A stretch of 15,657 nucleotides of DNA from UBA685 sp049889495 (GTDB taxonomy: Bacteria; Pseudomonadota; Alphaproteobacteria; Puniceispirillales; Puniceispirillaceae): positions 1 through 15,657 of the forward strand of contig JBMHDH010000086.1 in assembly GCA_049889495.1 (NCBI GenBank), read 5' to 3'. This document shows, one piece after another, positions 1-6,837 of the stretch; the first letter of the stretch is position 1; each line of letters starts with the position of its first letter. A model generated the notes under the pieces. It did no database searches, was not told where the DNA came from, and was given only the letters and a program-made list of their open reading frames with translations. Both the position numbers and the translations under genes were made by a program.

Positions 1-1
1 T

Positions 2-727
2 GAACCTGTTCATATGTTGGTTGGCCCTGGCAATGCTTTTGTGGCAGAAGCCAAACGCCAGCTATTTGGCCGTGTTGGTATTGATTTATTTGCTGGCCCG
101 ACAGAAACCATGGTGATTGCTGATGAAACTGTGGATGCTGAAATGTGCGCAACTGACCTGCTTGGTCAAGCAGAGCATGGGTATAATTCACCTGCGGTGT
201 TGTTGACAAATTCTGAAAAGCTGGCCCATGAAACCTTATCAGAAATTGACCGAATTTTAGACATTCTGCCAACCGCAGATACCGCGCGTGTCTCTTGGGA
301 AGATTATGGTGAAGTGATTGTCTGTGATACCTATGATGAAATGTTGCAAGTCGCAGATGATATTGCGTCTGAGCATGTTCAAGTCATGACTGATAGAGAT
401 GATTGGTTCTTGGAACATATGACTTGCTATGGCGCATTATTCCTTGGCCCACGCACCAATGTGGCCAATGGCGATAAAGTGATTGGCACAAACCATACTT
501 TGCCAACCAAAAAAGCAGGCCGTTACACAGGCGGTCTATGGGTCGGCAAATATCTGAAAACCCATTCTTATCAAAAAATCACAACAGATGAAGCCGCCAC
601 AAAAATCGGGGCCTATGCATCGCGTCTTTGCATGCTTGAAGGATTTGTGGGCCATGCTGAGCAAGCCAATGTGCGTGTGCGCCGCTATGGTGGGCAGAAT
701 GTGCCTTATGGTGAAGGGGCAGAATAA
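2..727 (+). CDS. HisD-family NAD-dependent dehydrogenase, HpsN-like (sulfopropanediol 3-dehydrogenase type), 5'-truncated
   Basis: The reading frame is open to the window edge (codons for EPVHM precede the first ATG at 14), so the N-terminal part lies outside; 241 residues are visible. Seen: the family signature VGPGNAFVAEAKRQLFG, then AGPTE, QAEHG, SEHVQVMT, NGDKVIGTNHTLPT and a C-terminal GHAEQANVRVRRYGG. These supply the Gln/His, Glu-His, Asp and C-terminal His expected for the zinc site and general base of histidinol dehydrogenase, so it is probably active. Family knowledge: AGPTE in place of AGPSE and the ARYTGGLWVGK-like stretch resemble HpsN, which oxidises 2,3-dihydroxypropane-1-sulfonate to sulfolactate using NAD. 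No histidine biosynthesis genes are adjacent, and a dehydrogenase and LacI regulator follow, which argues for catabolism. The exact substrate is inferred, not shown. The next gene starts two bases after the stop. Confidence 0.88.
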   Translation, partial: EPVHMLVGPGNAFVAEAKRQLFGRVGIDLFAGPTETMVIADETVDAEMCATDLLGQAEHGYNSPAVLLTNSEKLAHETLSEIDRILDILPTADTARVSWEDYGEVIVCDTYDEMLQVADDIASEHVQVMTDRDDWFLEHMTCYGALFLGPRTNVANGDKVIGTNHTLPTKKAGRYTGGLWVGKYLKTHSYQKITTDEAATKIGAYASRLCMLEGFVGHAEQANVRVRRYGGQNVPYGEGAE

Positions 728-729
728 TC

Positions 730-1779
730 ATGGATATCCACAACCATCATAAGACGCTGTTTGAACCGTTCCGCTTGGCCTTTTATGAAGGTGATCAAAA
801 AGCCATGCAACATGCCATGGCAGAGCTGTTCGCCCCTGATTGTTTGTTTCGCATGTGTCATCCCTTTGGTGATATCACAGGGCCAGATGCCTATTTCAAA
901 GAGGTATTAAAACCCTTATTTGAGGCTATGCCAGATTTAGAACGCCGTGATTTCATTGTCATGGCTGGCCCAACAGACCGTAATGACCATTGGGTTGGAT
1001 GTGGTGGTAATTTTATCGGCACCTTTGCGGCACCTTATTTGAATATTCCGCCAACAGGCCATTTATCTCATATGCGTTTTCATGAATTTTATCGTTTTGA
1101 AAATGATAAAATTACTGAGATGCAAACCATTTGGGATATTCCTGAATTGATGATGCAAGCTGATGCTTGGCCGCTTGCCCCCTCATTGGGACGTGAATGG
1201 GCCATTCCTGGGCCTGCGAGCCAAGATGGCCTTATGACAGGGCCGCGTGATGAAGCTTTGAGCGCGCAATCATGTGCCCATATTGTTGAGATGCTGAATC
1301 ATATGAAACGCCACCCCGCACAAGGGGGACCAGAGGTGATGGAATTGCCACGGTTCTGGCATGAGCGCATGACATGGTATGGCCCTGCTGGTATTGGCAC
1401 AGGCAGAGGGGCAAATGGGTTCCGCAATTGGCACCAAATCCCGTTTTTAAATGGCATGCCAGATCGTGGCCAATATGTGGATGAAATCATCTATCATTTC
1501 TTTGGCGAAGGCAATTATGCCGCGGTGACAGGCTGGCCAGATATGCTTCAGACACATACCCATGATGGCTGGCTTGGTTTGCCGCCAACAGGGAAAAAAT
1601 TGGAAATGCGTTCTCTTGATTTCTGGCGCATGGAAAATGGCAAGATCAGAGAAAATTGGGTCACAGTTGATCTGCTGCATGTCTATGACCAGCTGGGTCT
1701 TGATGTGTTTGCACGCATGGCAGAATTTAACAAAGCGCGTCATGGTATGGCACAATATAGCCCTCTTTCCTCTGATTAG
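730..1779 (+). CDS. Double-domain NTF2/SnoaL-like protein (first of two in the cluster)
   Basis: The predicted cytosolic protein has 349 residues and no signal peptide or membrane segment. Seen: two NTF2/SnoaL-type halves, roughly residues 5-150 and 180-340. Each ends in a similar pattern: IPPTGHLSHMRFHEFYRFENDK in spirit in the first, and PPTGKKLEMRSLDFWRMENG with KIRENWVTVD in the second. This is the strand-rich signature of SnoaL polyketide-cyclase or ester-cyclase relatives, which form a cone-shaped pocket used by isomerases, cyclases, dehydratases and lyases. A single domain is usually about 130 residues, so this looks like an internal duplication or fusion. It lies two bases after the HisD-like gene and before the SDR gene, so a role on the same substrate is likely, for example an isomerase or lyase step. 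The reaction cannot be named from sequence. Confidence 0.8.
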   Translation: MDIHNHHKTLFEPFRLAFYEGDQKAMQHAMAELFAPDCLFRMCHPFGDITGPDAYFKEVLKPLFEAMPDLERRDFIVMAGPTDRNDHWVGCGGNFIGTFAAPYLNIPPTGHLSHMRFHEFYRFENDKITEMQTIWDIPELMMQADAWPLAPSLGREWAIPGPASQDGLMTGPRDEALSAQSCAHIVEMLNHMKRHPAQGGPEVMELPRFWHERMTWYGPAGIGTGRGANGFRNWHQIPFLNGMPDRGQYVDEIIYHFFGEGNYAAVTGWPDMLQTHTHDGWLGLPPTGKKLEMRSLDFWRMENGKIRENWVTVDLLHVYDQLGLDVFARMAEFNKARHGMAQYSPLSSD

Positions 1780-1794
1780 GGCATCTGATTAGAG
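1771..1794. repeat. Short near-perfect tandem duplication over a stop codon
   Basis: TCTGATTAG occurs at 1771-1779 and again at 1784-1792, each followed by GGCA-like sequence with one extra A in the second copy. The first copy holds the TAG stop of the NTF2-like gene. Confidence 0.7.
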
Positions 1795-1822
1795 GCAACA
1801 GACAAGGACAGAAAGTAAGATT

Positions 1823-2590
1823 ATGGCACAATTTCATAGCACGCCGTCTTTTCGCTTAGATGGCAAAAAGGCGCTGGTTACTGGCGGGTCAACAGGCATT
1901 GGTTTTGGGTGTGCGTGCGCGCTGGCAGAGGCAGGCGCTGAGACTGTGATTGCTGCTAGAACAAAAACGGCAGTCGATGAGGCGGTGGCTTGTTTGAAAG
2001 CAGAAGGCCTGAATGTATCTGGTCTGGTGATGGATGTCGCAGATATTGAAGGCACCAAAGACTTACTGCATGCCAATGGGCCATTTGATGTTGTGTTAAA
2101 TTGCGCTGGCATTGCACGCCATAAACCAGCATTGGACTCGCAAATTGATGAAGTCAGCCAAGTGATTGATATCAATTTAAAAGGAGCTTATTTCTTGTTG
2201 GTCCATGCCGCGCAAATGTTAATTGACGCTGGCAAAGCAGGCAGTCTGATCACCATGTCATCACAGATGGGACAGGTAAGCGGTGTTGATCGGTCTGTCT
2301 ATAGCGCGACAAAATTTGGTGTCGAAGGTTTCACCAAGGGGATGGCCATTGAATGGGGCCCGCATAAGATTCGCGTGAATACCATTGCCCCAACCTTTGT
2401 ATTGACCGCCTTGACCAAACCCACTTTTGACCGTCCTGAACGGGCCAAATGGATTTTGGAAAAAATCAAATTGGGCGAAGTGGCCCAAGTCGAAGATATT
2501 ATGGGCGGGGCCGTTTATTTGGCCTCAGATGCGTCACGCATGGTGACAGGCACCAGCTTGTTAATTGATGGAGGCTGGACAGCAGATTAA
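1823..2590 (+). CDS. Short-chain dehydrogenase/reductase (classical SDR)
   Basis: A 255-residue NAD(P)-dependent oxidoreductase of normal length for classical SDRs. Seen: cofactor motif TGGSTGIG at 20-27, NCAG at 93-96, Asn118, catalytic Ser147 in MSSQ, and Tyr160/Lys164 in YSATK; the C-terminus has the usual SRMVTGTSLLIDGGW. Arg46 just after the second strand may favour NADP(H), which is an inference. Relatives include gluconate 5-dehydrogenase, 3-oxoacyl reductases and the SDR proteins proposed to interconvert dihydroxypropanesulfonate enantiomers beside HpsN. Next to a HisD-type alcohol dehydrogenase, an alcohol/ketone step on the same compound is plausible. The start at 1823 has only a weak ribosome binding site, but the residues before the Rossmann fold match family length. 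The LacI gene begins four bases after its stop. Confidence 0.9.
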   Translation: MAQFHSTPSFRLDGKKALVTGGSTGIGFGCACALAEAGAETVIAARTKTAVDEAVACLKAEGLNVSGLVMDVADIEGTKDLLHANGPFDVVLNCAGIARHKPALDSQIDEVSQVIDINLKGAYFLLVHAAQMLIDAGKAGSLITMSSQMGQVSGVDRSVYSATKFGVEGFTKGMAIEWGPHKIRVNTIAPTFVLTALTKPTFDRPERAKWILEKIKLGEVAQVEDIMGGAVYLASDASRMVTGTSLLIDGGWTAD

Positions 2591-2594
2591 CGTC

Positions 2595-3626
2595 ATGCCA
2601 ACTGATCGCGTAACTTCTATTGATGTGGCAAAAGAAGCTGGTGTCAGCCAGTCAGCGGTTAGCCGTGTCTTTTCACAAGGCGGATCAGCCTCGCAAGCCA
2701 CCATTGATAAAGTGCATGCCGCGGCTGAAAAATTGGGCTATCGGCCGAATATATTGGCGCGGTCCCTGATCACTGGCAAAAGTCGTATCATTGGCGTGAT
2801 CGTCGCCTATCTTGAAAATTATTTCTATCCTGATGCGATGGAAAAACTATCACGTAACTTGCAAGAACAGGGCTATCATGTGCTGGTGTTTTTGGCGTCA
2901 AACACGCAATCAGATATTGATGATGTGGTGCGTGAAATCCTAGATTATCAAGTAGATGGGATTATTATTGCCTCTGTTTCCTTATCATCAAGCCTTTCTG
3001 AACAATGCCGCAACGCCAATATCCCAGTGGTGATGTTCAATCGTGTCGATGACAGCCCTTATGCCAGCGCAGTGACATCTGATAATTATAAAGGTGGGTT
3101 CGAAGCAGCATGCCATTTGGCAGAATGCGGCCATCAAAAAATTGCCTATATCGCAGGCTGGCCAGGTGCATCAACACAAAGAGACAGAGAAGCTGGCTTT
3201 CTGGACGGGCTAGCGCATCATGGTTTGTCTTTATTTGCGCGTGCCATCGGCAATTATGATACCGATATAGCAAAAGAAGCAGCGCGCCAGTTATTTGATG
3301 TCACAGATCCTGCAAAACGCCCAGATGCGGTGTTTGTTGGCAATGATCATATGGCGTTCTGTGTTATGGATGTCATCCGCTTTGAATTGGGATTGCGCGT
3401 GCCAGATGATGTGTCTGTTATGGGCTATGATGATGCCTCACCAGCCAGCTGGCCAGCTTATTCCCTGACCACCATGCGTCAACGTACCAATTTGATGGTC
3501 GAAGCCTGTATTGAAATTTTGATTAACCAAATTGAAACAGGCATTTCTGAACCAGAAGTGACCATTATCGAAAGTCCGTTAATCATCAGAAACAGCACAA
3601 AACAAATTGACAGGAGCGTCACATGA
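2595..3626 (+). CDS. LacI-family transcriptional regulator
   Basis: A 343-residue DNA-binding regulator. Seen: an N-terminal helix-turn-helix (TSIDVAKEAGVSQSAVSRVF, about residues 7-26), a hinge with LGYRPNILARSLITGKS, and a periplasmic-binding-protein-like effector domain with IIGVIVAYLENYFYP, an IVAGWPG-like loop, VFVGNDHMAFCVMDV and VSVMGYDDASPASW. The ATG at 2595 was chosen because the helix-turn-helix then begins at the usual distance; earlier TTG and ATG codons at 2565 and 2568 lie inside the SDR gene. Family members bind sugars, polyols or nucleosides as effectors, usually as local repressors. Its place inside the operon suggests autoregulation of the cluster, with an operator probably upstream of the HisD-like gene, outside the window. 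The stop overlaps the next start (ATGA). Confidence 0.93.
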   Translation: MPTDRVTSIDVAKEAGVSQSAVSRVFSQGGSASQATIDKVHAAAEKLGYRPNILARSLITGKSRIIGVIVAYLENYFYPDAMEKLSRNLQEQGYHVLVFLASNTQSDIDDVVREILDYQVDGIIIASVSLSSSLSEQCRNANIPVVMFNRVDDSPYASAVTSDNYKGGFEAACHLAECGHQKIAYIAGWPGASTQRDREAGFLDGLAHHGLSLFARAIGNYDTDIAKEAARQLFDVTDPAKRPDAVFVGNDHMAFCVMDVIRFELGLRVPDDVSVMGYDDASPASWPAYSLTTMRQRTNLMVEACIEILINQIETGISEPEVTIIESPLIIRNSTKQIDRSVT

Positions 3627-4591
3627 AAGGGTTTGACCCAAAATTTTCTGATTTCCCAGATTATATCATCGGCATCACCAAGGAAATTTGGGAAGATCGC
3701 AAAATAGCGACATTACATCATTACTATAGTGATGATATCATTGTGCGCTCGCCCGCGAGCATTGTTGTCGGCAATAAAGGGGTGATTGCGGCAACCATGG
3801 CGACATTGGCTGAATTTCCAGATAGAACCTTATATGGCGAAGATGTGATTTGGTCTGGCACGCCAGAAGACGGCATGTTGTCATCGCATCGTATTATGTC
3901 ACATGCCACCCATTCAGGTGATGGGGTTTATGGCAAGGCAAGCGGCACAAAATTGCGGTATCGCATCATTGCCGATTGTCACGCCATCAATAATTGCATC
4001 AATGATGAATGGTTAATCAGAGACCAAGGCGCGGTTGTCCGTCAGCTTGGCTGGGATCCGCTTGATTATGCCAGAGATATGATCGAAAATGAAGGCGGCC
4101 ATCAGACAGCAAGCCGCCCTTTCCATCCCAAAGATGATAGGGTTGGCCCTTATAAAGGGCGCGGCAATGACAATGCCTATGGCGGGCGCTATGCCGATAT
4201 TTTGACACGCATTATGGGGGCCGATATGGCCGCCATTCCATCTGAATATGACAGAGCCTGTCAGCTGGATTATGCTGGTGGTATTTCAAGCCATAGCCAT
4301 GATTTGGCTGATCAGTTTTGGATGGGTCTACGTGCCAGCTTTCCTTCTGCCACATTTGAAATCCATCATGTGATTGGCCGTGAAGATGACAAGATGCCGC
4401 CGCGCGCGGCCTTACGTTGGTCATTAACAGGCAAACATGATGGCTGGGGCAGCTTTGGCGCACCAACAGGCGCAGAAGTGCATATTATGGGCGCATCTCA
4501 TGCTGAATTTGGCCCATGGGGTTTACGCCGTGAATTTGCGTTATTCGATGAAACAGCGATATGGAAACAAATCGCACTTCATACAGGGTAA
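3623..4591 (+). CDS. Double-domain NTF2/SnoaL-like protein (second of two in the cluster)
   Basis: A 322-residue soluble protein with no signal peptide. The first half (about 10-150) looks like a SnoaL/NTF2 domain: a helix-rich start, SDDIIVRSPASIVVGNKGVI, and a WLIRDQGAVVRQLGWDP end. The second half (about 190-320) contains KHDGWGSFGAPTGAEVHIMG, which matches HDGWLGLPPTGKKLEM in the other NTF2-like protein of this cluster, so the two are distant paralogs with the same architecture. Between them lies a Gly/Asp/Asn-rich linker (about 150-190). Translation is probably coupled to the LacI gene through the ATGA overlap, with CAGGAG as ribosome binding site at 3611-3616. A cyclase, isomerase or lyase role is possible, but nothing in the sequence fixes the reaction. 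Confidence 0.75.
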   Translation: MKGFDPKFSDFPDYIIGITKEIWEDRKIATLHHYYSDDIIVRSPASIVVGNKGVIAATMATLAEFPDRTLYGEDVIWSGTPEDGMLSSHRIMSHATHSGDGVYGKASGTKLRYRIIADCHAINNCINDEWLIRDQGAVVRQLGWDPLDYARDMIENEGGHQTASRPFHPKDDRVGPYKGRGNDNAYGGRYADILTRIMGADMAAIPSEYDRACQLDYAGGISSHSHDLADQFWMGLRASFPSATFEIHHVIGREDDKMPPRAALRWSLTGKHDGWGSFGAPTGAEVHIMGASHAEFGPWGLRREFALFDETAIWKQIALHTG

Positions 4592-4643
4592 GGACCTTCA
4601 TCAGCCGCCGCCAAAAAAGATCTAAGGTAAGGGGACAGGAAAA

Positions 4644-5627
4644 ATGAGCCAGATAAAAGCCATCAGAGACCGCATTGTACGTTATGCAGAATTAGTGCCA
4701 TGCCGTACCGCCTTTATTGACGCCCATACGCCTGGCTCAGATCAAAAAGAAAATTTCACTATTATTGGCGGCGGTGTGTCTGAATCAGCTGATCAGCATG
4801 TCCATATCGCAGACACGCCAGGCTTTAACATTGGGGCGGCGGGCCAGCCCCCCTATTGTCGCAATTCCCTTCATACACATCGCACAGCCGAGGTGTTTTT
4901 TGTGTTAAGCGGAAAATGGCGGTTTTTTTGGGGCCGTTGGGGTGATGCTGGCGAAGTTGTGTTAAATGAAGGTGATATCATTAATATCCCAACAGGCATT
5001 TTCAGAGGTTTTGAGAATATTGGCACAGATTATGGGATGATCATGGCAATCCTTGGCGGTGATGATGCTGGTGGTGGGGTGCTATGGGCCCCGCAAGTGA
5101 TTGAAGATGCCAAAGATCATGGTTTGATTTTGGGTGAGAATGGCAAACTTTATGACAGCAAAAAAGGCGAAAGCTTGCCAGATGGCATTGCGCCTATGCC
5201 TTTGATGGATGAGGCAACGCTCGCCACGATCAGAGAGCCAAGCGTTGATGAATTTGTGCCGCATTATGTGGCGCGTTATTGGGATTTAATGGCAATTTCA
5301 AAGACAAAGCCAGCCAATGTGATCTCGGCTGATGGTATCTTGCGTGACAAGCCAGGTTTTGATGTTGAATTTTTGTCACGCGATTCGATCACAAATGACG
5401 CTTATCAAACGGATAAGCATGAAATTTTAATGATTGCCAAAGGCCATTGGGAATTAGAAGTTGAAGATGGATCCGTGACGCTTGCCCCTGGTGATGTGGC
5501 AGCCATCCCCCCCCATAGCAAACATAAATTATCAGCTGCCATGTCTGGTGAGGCTAGCCTTTATCGTGTATGGTCCAATGATGACCCAGCTGGCCCAACA
5601 TGGGTTGAATGGCAAAAGGGTGCATAA
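4644..5627 (+). CDS. Bicupin protein, possibly a metal-dependent oxygenase or isomerase
   Basis: A 327-residue soluble protein with two cupin folds. Seen: the first cupin (about 70-130) has HTHRTAEVFFVLSGKWRFFWG, giving His77, His79 and Glu83, then GDIINIPTGIFRGFEN, in which the fourth usual ligand (His) is Arg121. The second cupin (about 240-310) lacks the HxH pair (Tyr254/Thr256) but keeps Glu260 and His294 in APGDVAAIPPHSKHKL. Neither site is complete, so either the first binds metal with three ligands or the protein is non-oxidative. Bicupins include gentisate dioxygenase, quercetinase and phosphomannose-isomerase types; none is a clear match. The ribosome binding site is strong (GGGGACAGGA just upstream of 4644). 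It lies in the same operon as the NTF2-like and MetE-like genes and may act on their intermediates. Confidence 0.8.
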   Translation: MSQIKAIRDRIVRYAELVPCRTAFIDAHTPGSDQKENFTIIGGGVSESADQHVHIADTPGFNIGAAGQPPYCRNSLHTHRTAEVFFVLSGKWRFFWGRWGDAGEVVLNEGDIINIPTGIFRGFENIGTDYGMIMAILGGDDAGGGVLWAPQVIEDAKDHGLILGENGKLYDSKKGESLPDGIAPMPLMDEATLATIREPSVDEFVPHYVARYWDLMAISKTKPANVISADGILRDKPGFDVEFLSRDSITNDAYQTDKHEILMIAKGHWELEVEDGSVTLAPGDVAAIPPHSKHKLSAAMSGEASLYRVWSNDDPAGPTWVEWQKGA

Positions 5628-5648
5628 CAAGCACGGGACAAGCACGGG
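5627..5648. repeat. Perfect 11-base tandem duplication after a stop codon
   Basis: ACAAGCACGGG occurs at 5627-5637 and 5638-5648 with no gap, beginning in the TAA stop of the bicupin gene. It fills most of the gap before the MetE-like gene. Confidence 0.85.
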
Positions 5649-5670
5649 CAAATTAAAAAGGACAATACCA

Positions 5671-6792
5671 ATGTCATCTGTCAAAACCACGCATGTAGGA
5701 TCTCTGCCAAGAGAGCAAGAAGTTGTTGATCTGATTTTCGCCAGAGAAAATAACCAACCTTATGATCAAGCCACTTTTGATGCGACGATGTCCGCCCATG
5801 TTGATCGCACGGTTAAACGCCAAGTTGATGCTGGTATTTCCATTGTCTCTGATGGCGAGACATCCAAGATTTCTTATGCCACCTATGTCAAAGATCGGTA
5901 CACAGGCTTTTCAGGAGATAGCCCGCGCAATGCGCCAGCTGATTTGTTGGCCTTTCCAAGCTTTCTGCAACGCCAAGCTGATTCTGGGGGCACCCCAACC
6001 TATGCGCGGCCCATGTGTACATCAGAGGTGAAAGTCAAAGACCAAAGTGATTTGCATAAGGATATTGCCAATTTGAAAGCGGCGATGGCAAATCACGGGG
6101 CAGAGCGCGGCTTTATGAACGCTGCCTCTCCTGGGGTGATTTCTTTATTCTTGGCCAATGATTTTTACCCGACACGCGAAGCCTATCTCGCAGCGTTGGC
6201 AGATGCGATGAAAGAAGAATATCGCACCATCATCGAAGCAGGCCTTGATTTGCAACTTGATTGCCCTGATCTGGCATTGTCACGTCATATGCTGTTTCAA
6301 GATTTAAGCGATGAAGAATTCGTGAAAATCGCAGATATGCATGTTGAAGCGTTAAATCACGCTCTTGACGGTCTGCCGAAAGAGCACATCAGAGTGCATA
6401 TTTGCTGGGGTAATTATGAAGGCCCGCATATTTGCGATATTGCAATGGATACGGTCTTTCCGACTTTGATGAACACCCATGCGGGCTATGTGTTGTTTGA
6501 GACATCAAACCCACGCCATGCACATGAATGGACCGTTTTTGCGGATCGCAAATCTGAAATTCCAGATGATAAAATTCTGGTGCCAGGTGTTGTCGATAGC
6601 ACAACCAATTTTGTTGAACATCCTGAATTGGTCGCCCAACGCATCCAACGATTTGTGGATATTGTTGGCAAGGATCGCGTGATTGCAGGCTCTGATTGTG
6701 GCTTTGGCACTTTTGCTGGCTATGGGGCTGTTGATCCAGATATTGCCTATGCCAAATTGGCAAGCCTGTCTGAAGGCGCGGCCAAAGTGTAA
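5671..6792 (+). CDS. MetE C-terminal-like zinc thiol methyl/alkyltransferase (cobalamin-independent methionine synthase II family)
   Basis: A 373-residue protein matching only the catalytic C-terminal barrel of MetE (full MetE is about 750 residues). The ATG at 5671 was chosen because the family start TTHVGSLPR follows directly and AAAAAGGAC lies 8 bases upstream; an in-frame codon at 5482 would run inside the bicupin gene. Seen: zinc ligands His243 and Cys245 (HICWG), Glu277 (FETSNPRH) and Cys343 (AGSDCGFG), all in place, plus LQLDCPDLA near 195-203 where MetE has its acidic active-site loop. The family activates a thiol on zinc and transfers a methyl or alkyl group; relatives include core-MetE methionine synthases and epoxyalkane:coenzyme M transferase. 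Lacking the MetE N-terminal half, it probably does not use methyl-tetrahydrofolate triglutamate. As last gene of the cluster it may remove a methyl or alkyl group from the substrate, which is inference. Confidence 0.88.
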   Translation: MSSVKTTHVGSLPREQEVVDLIFARENNQPYDQATFDATMSAHVDRTVKRQVDAGISIVSDGETSKISYATYVKDRYTGFSGDSPRNAPADLLAFPSFLQRQADSGGTPTYARPMCTSEVKVKDQSDLHKDIANLKAAMANHGAERGFMNAASPGVISLFLANDFYPTREAYLAALADAMKEEYRTIIEAGLDLQLDCPDLALSRHMLFQDLSDEEFVKIADMHVEALNHALDGLPKEHIRVHICWGNYEGPHICDIAMDTVFPTLMNTHAGYVLFETSNPRHAHEWTVFADRKSEIPDDKILVPGVVDSTTNFVEHPELVAQRIQRFVDIVGKDRVIAGSDCGFGTFAGYGAVDPDIAYAKLASLSEGAAKV

Positions 6793-6805
6793 GGCAGAGA
6801 CCATC

Positions 6806-6837
6806 AAAAAAACGCTATCGCTGTGATCGGTTCACAG
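6806..6837 (-). terminator. Possible weak terminator at the end of fbpB
   Basis: A 6-base perfect stem (CTGTGA at 6821-6826 and TCACAG at 6832-6837, 5-base loop) overlaps the last codons of fbpB, and on the - strand a run of seven T (6806-6812) follows. The 8-base gap between stem and T run is not canonical. No good terminator was found for the + strand operon that converges here. Confidence 0.35.

Noticed and set aside
14..727. Histidinol dehydrogenase of histidine biosynthesis
   Set aside because: The fold is HisD, but motif details are closer to HpsN-type enzymes and no his genes are adjacent; treated as a catabolic relative.
5482..5670. N-terminal extension of the MetE-like protein
   Set aside because: It lies inside the bicupin gene in another frame and has no family similarity; the ATG at 5671 has a ribosome binding site and starts the conserved TTHVGSLPR segment.
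6389..6807. Open frames of 74-124 residues on the - strand inside the MetE-like gene
   Set aside because: Antisense shadows of a conserved coding region, with His/Gln-rich or otherwise unnatural composition.
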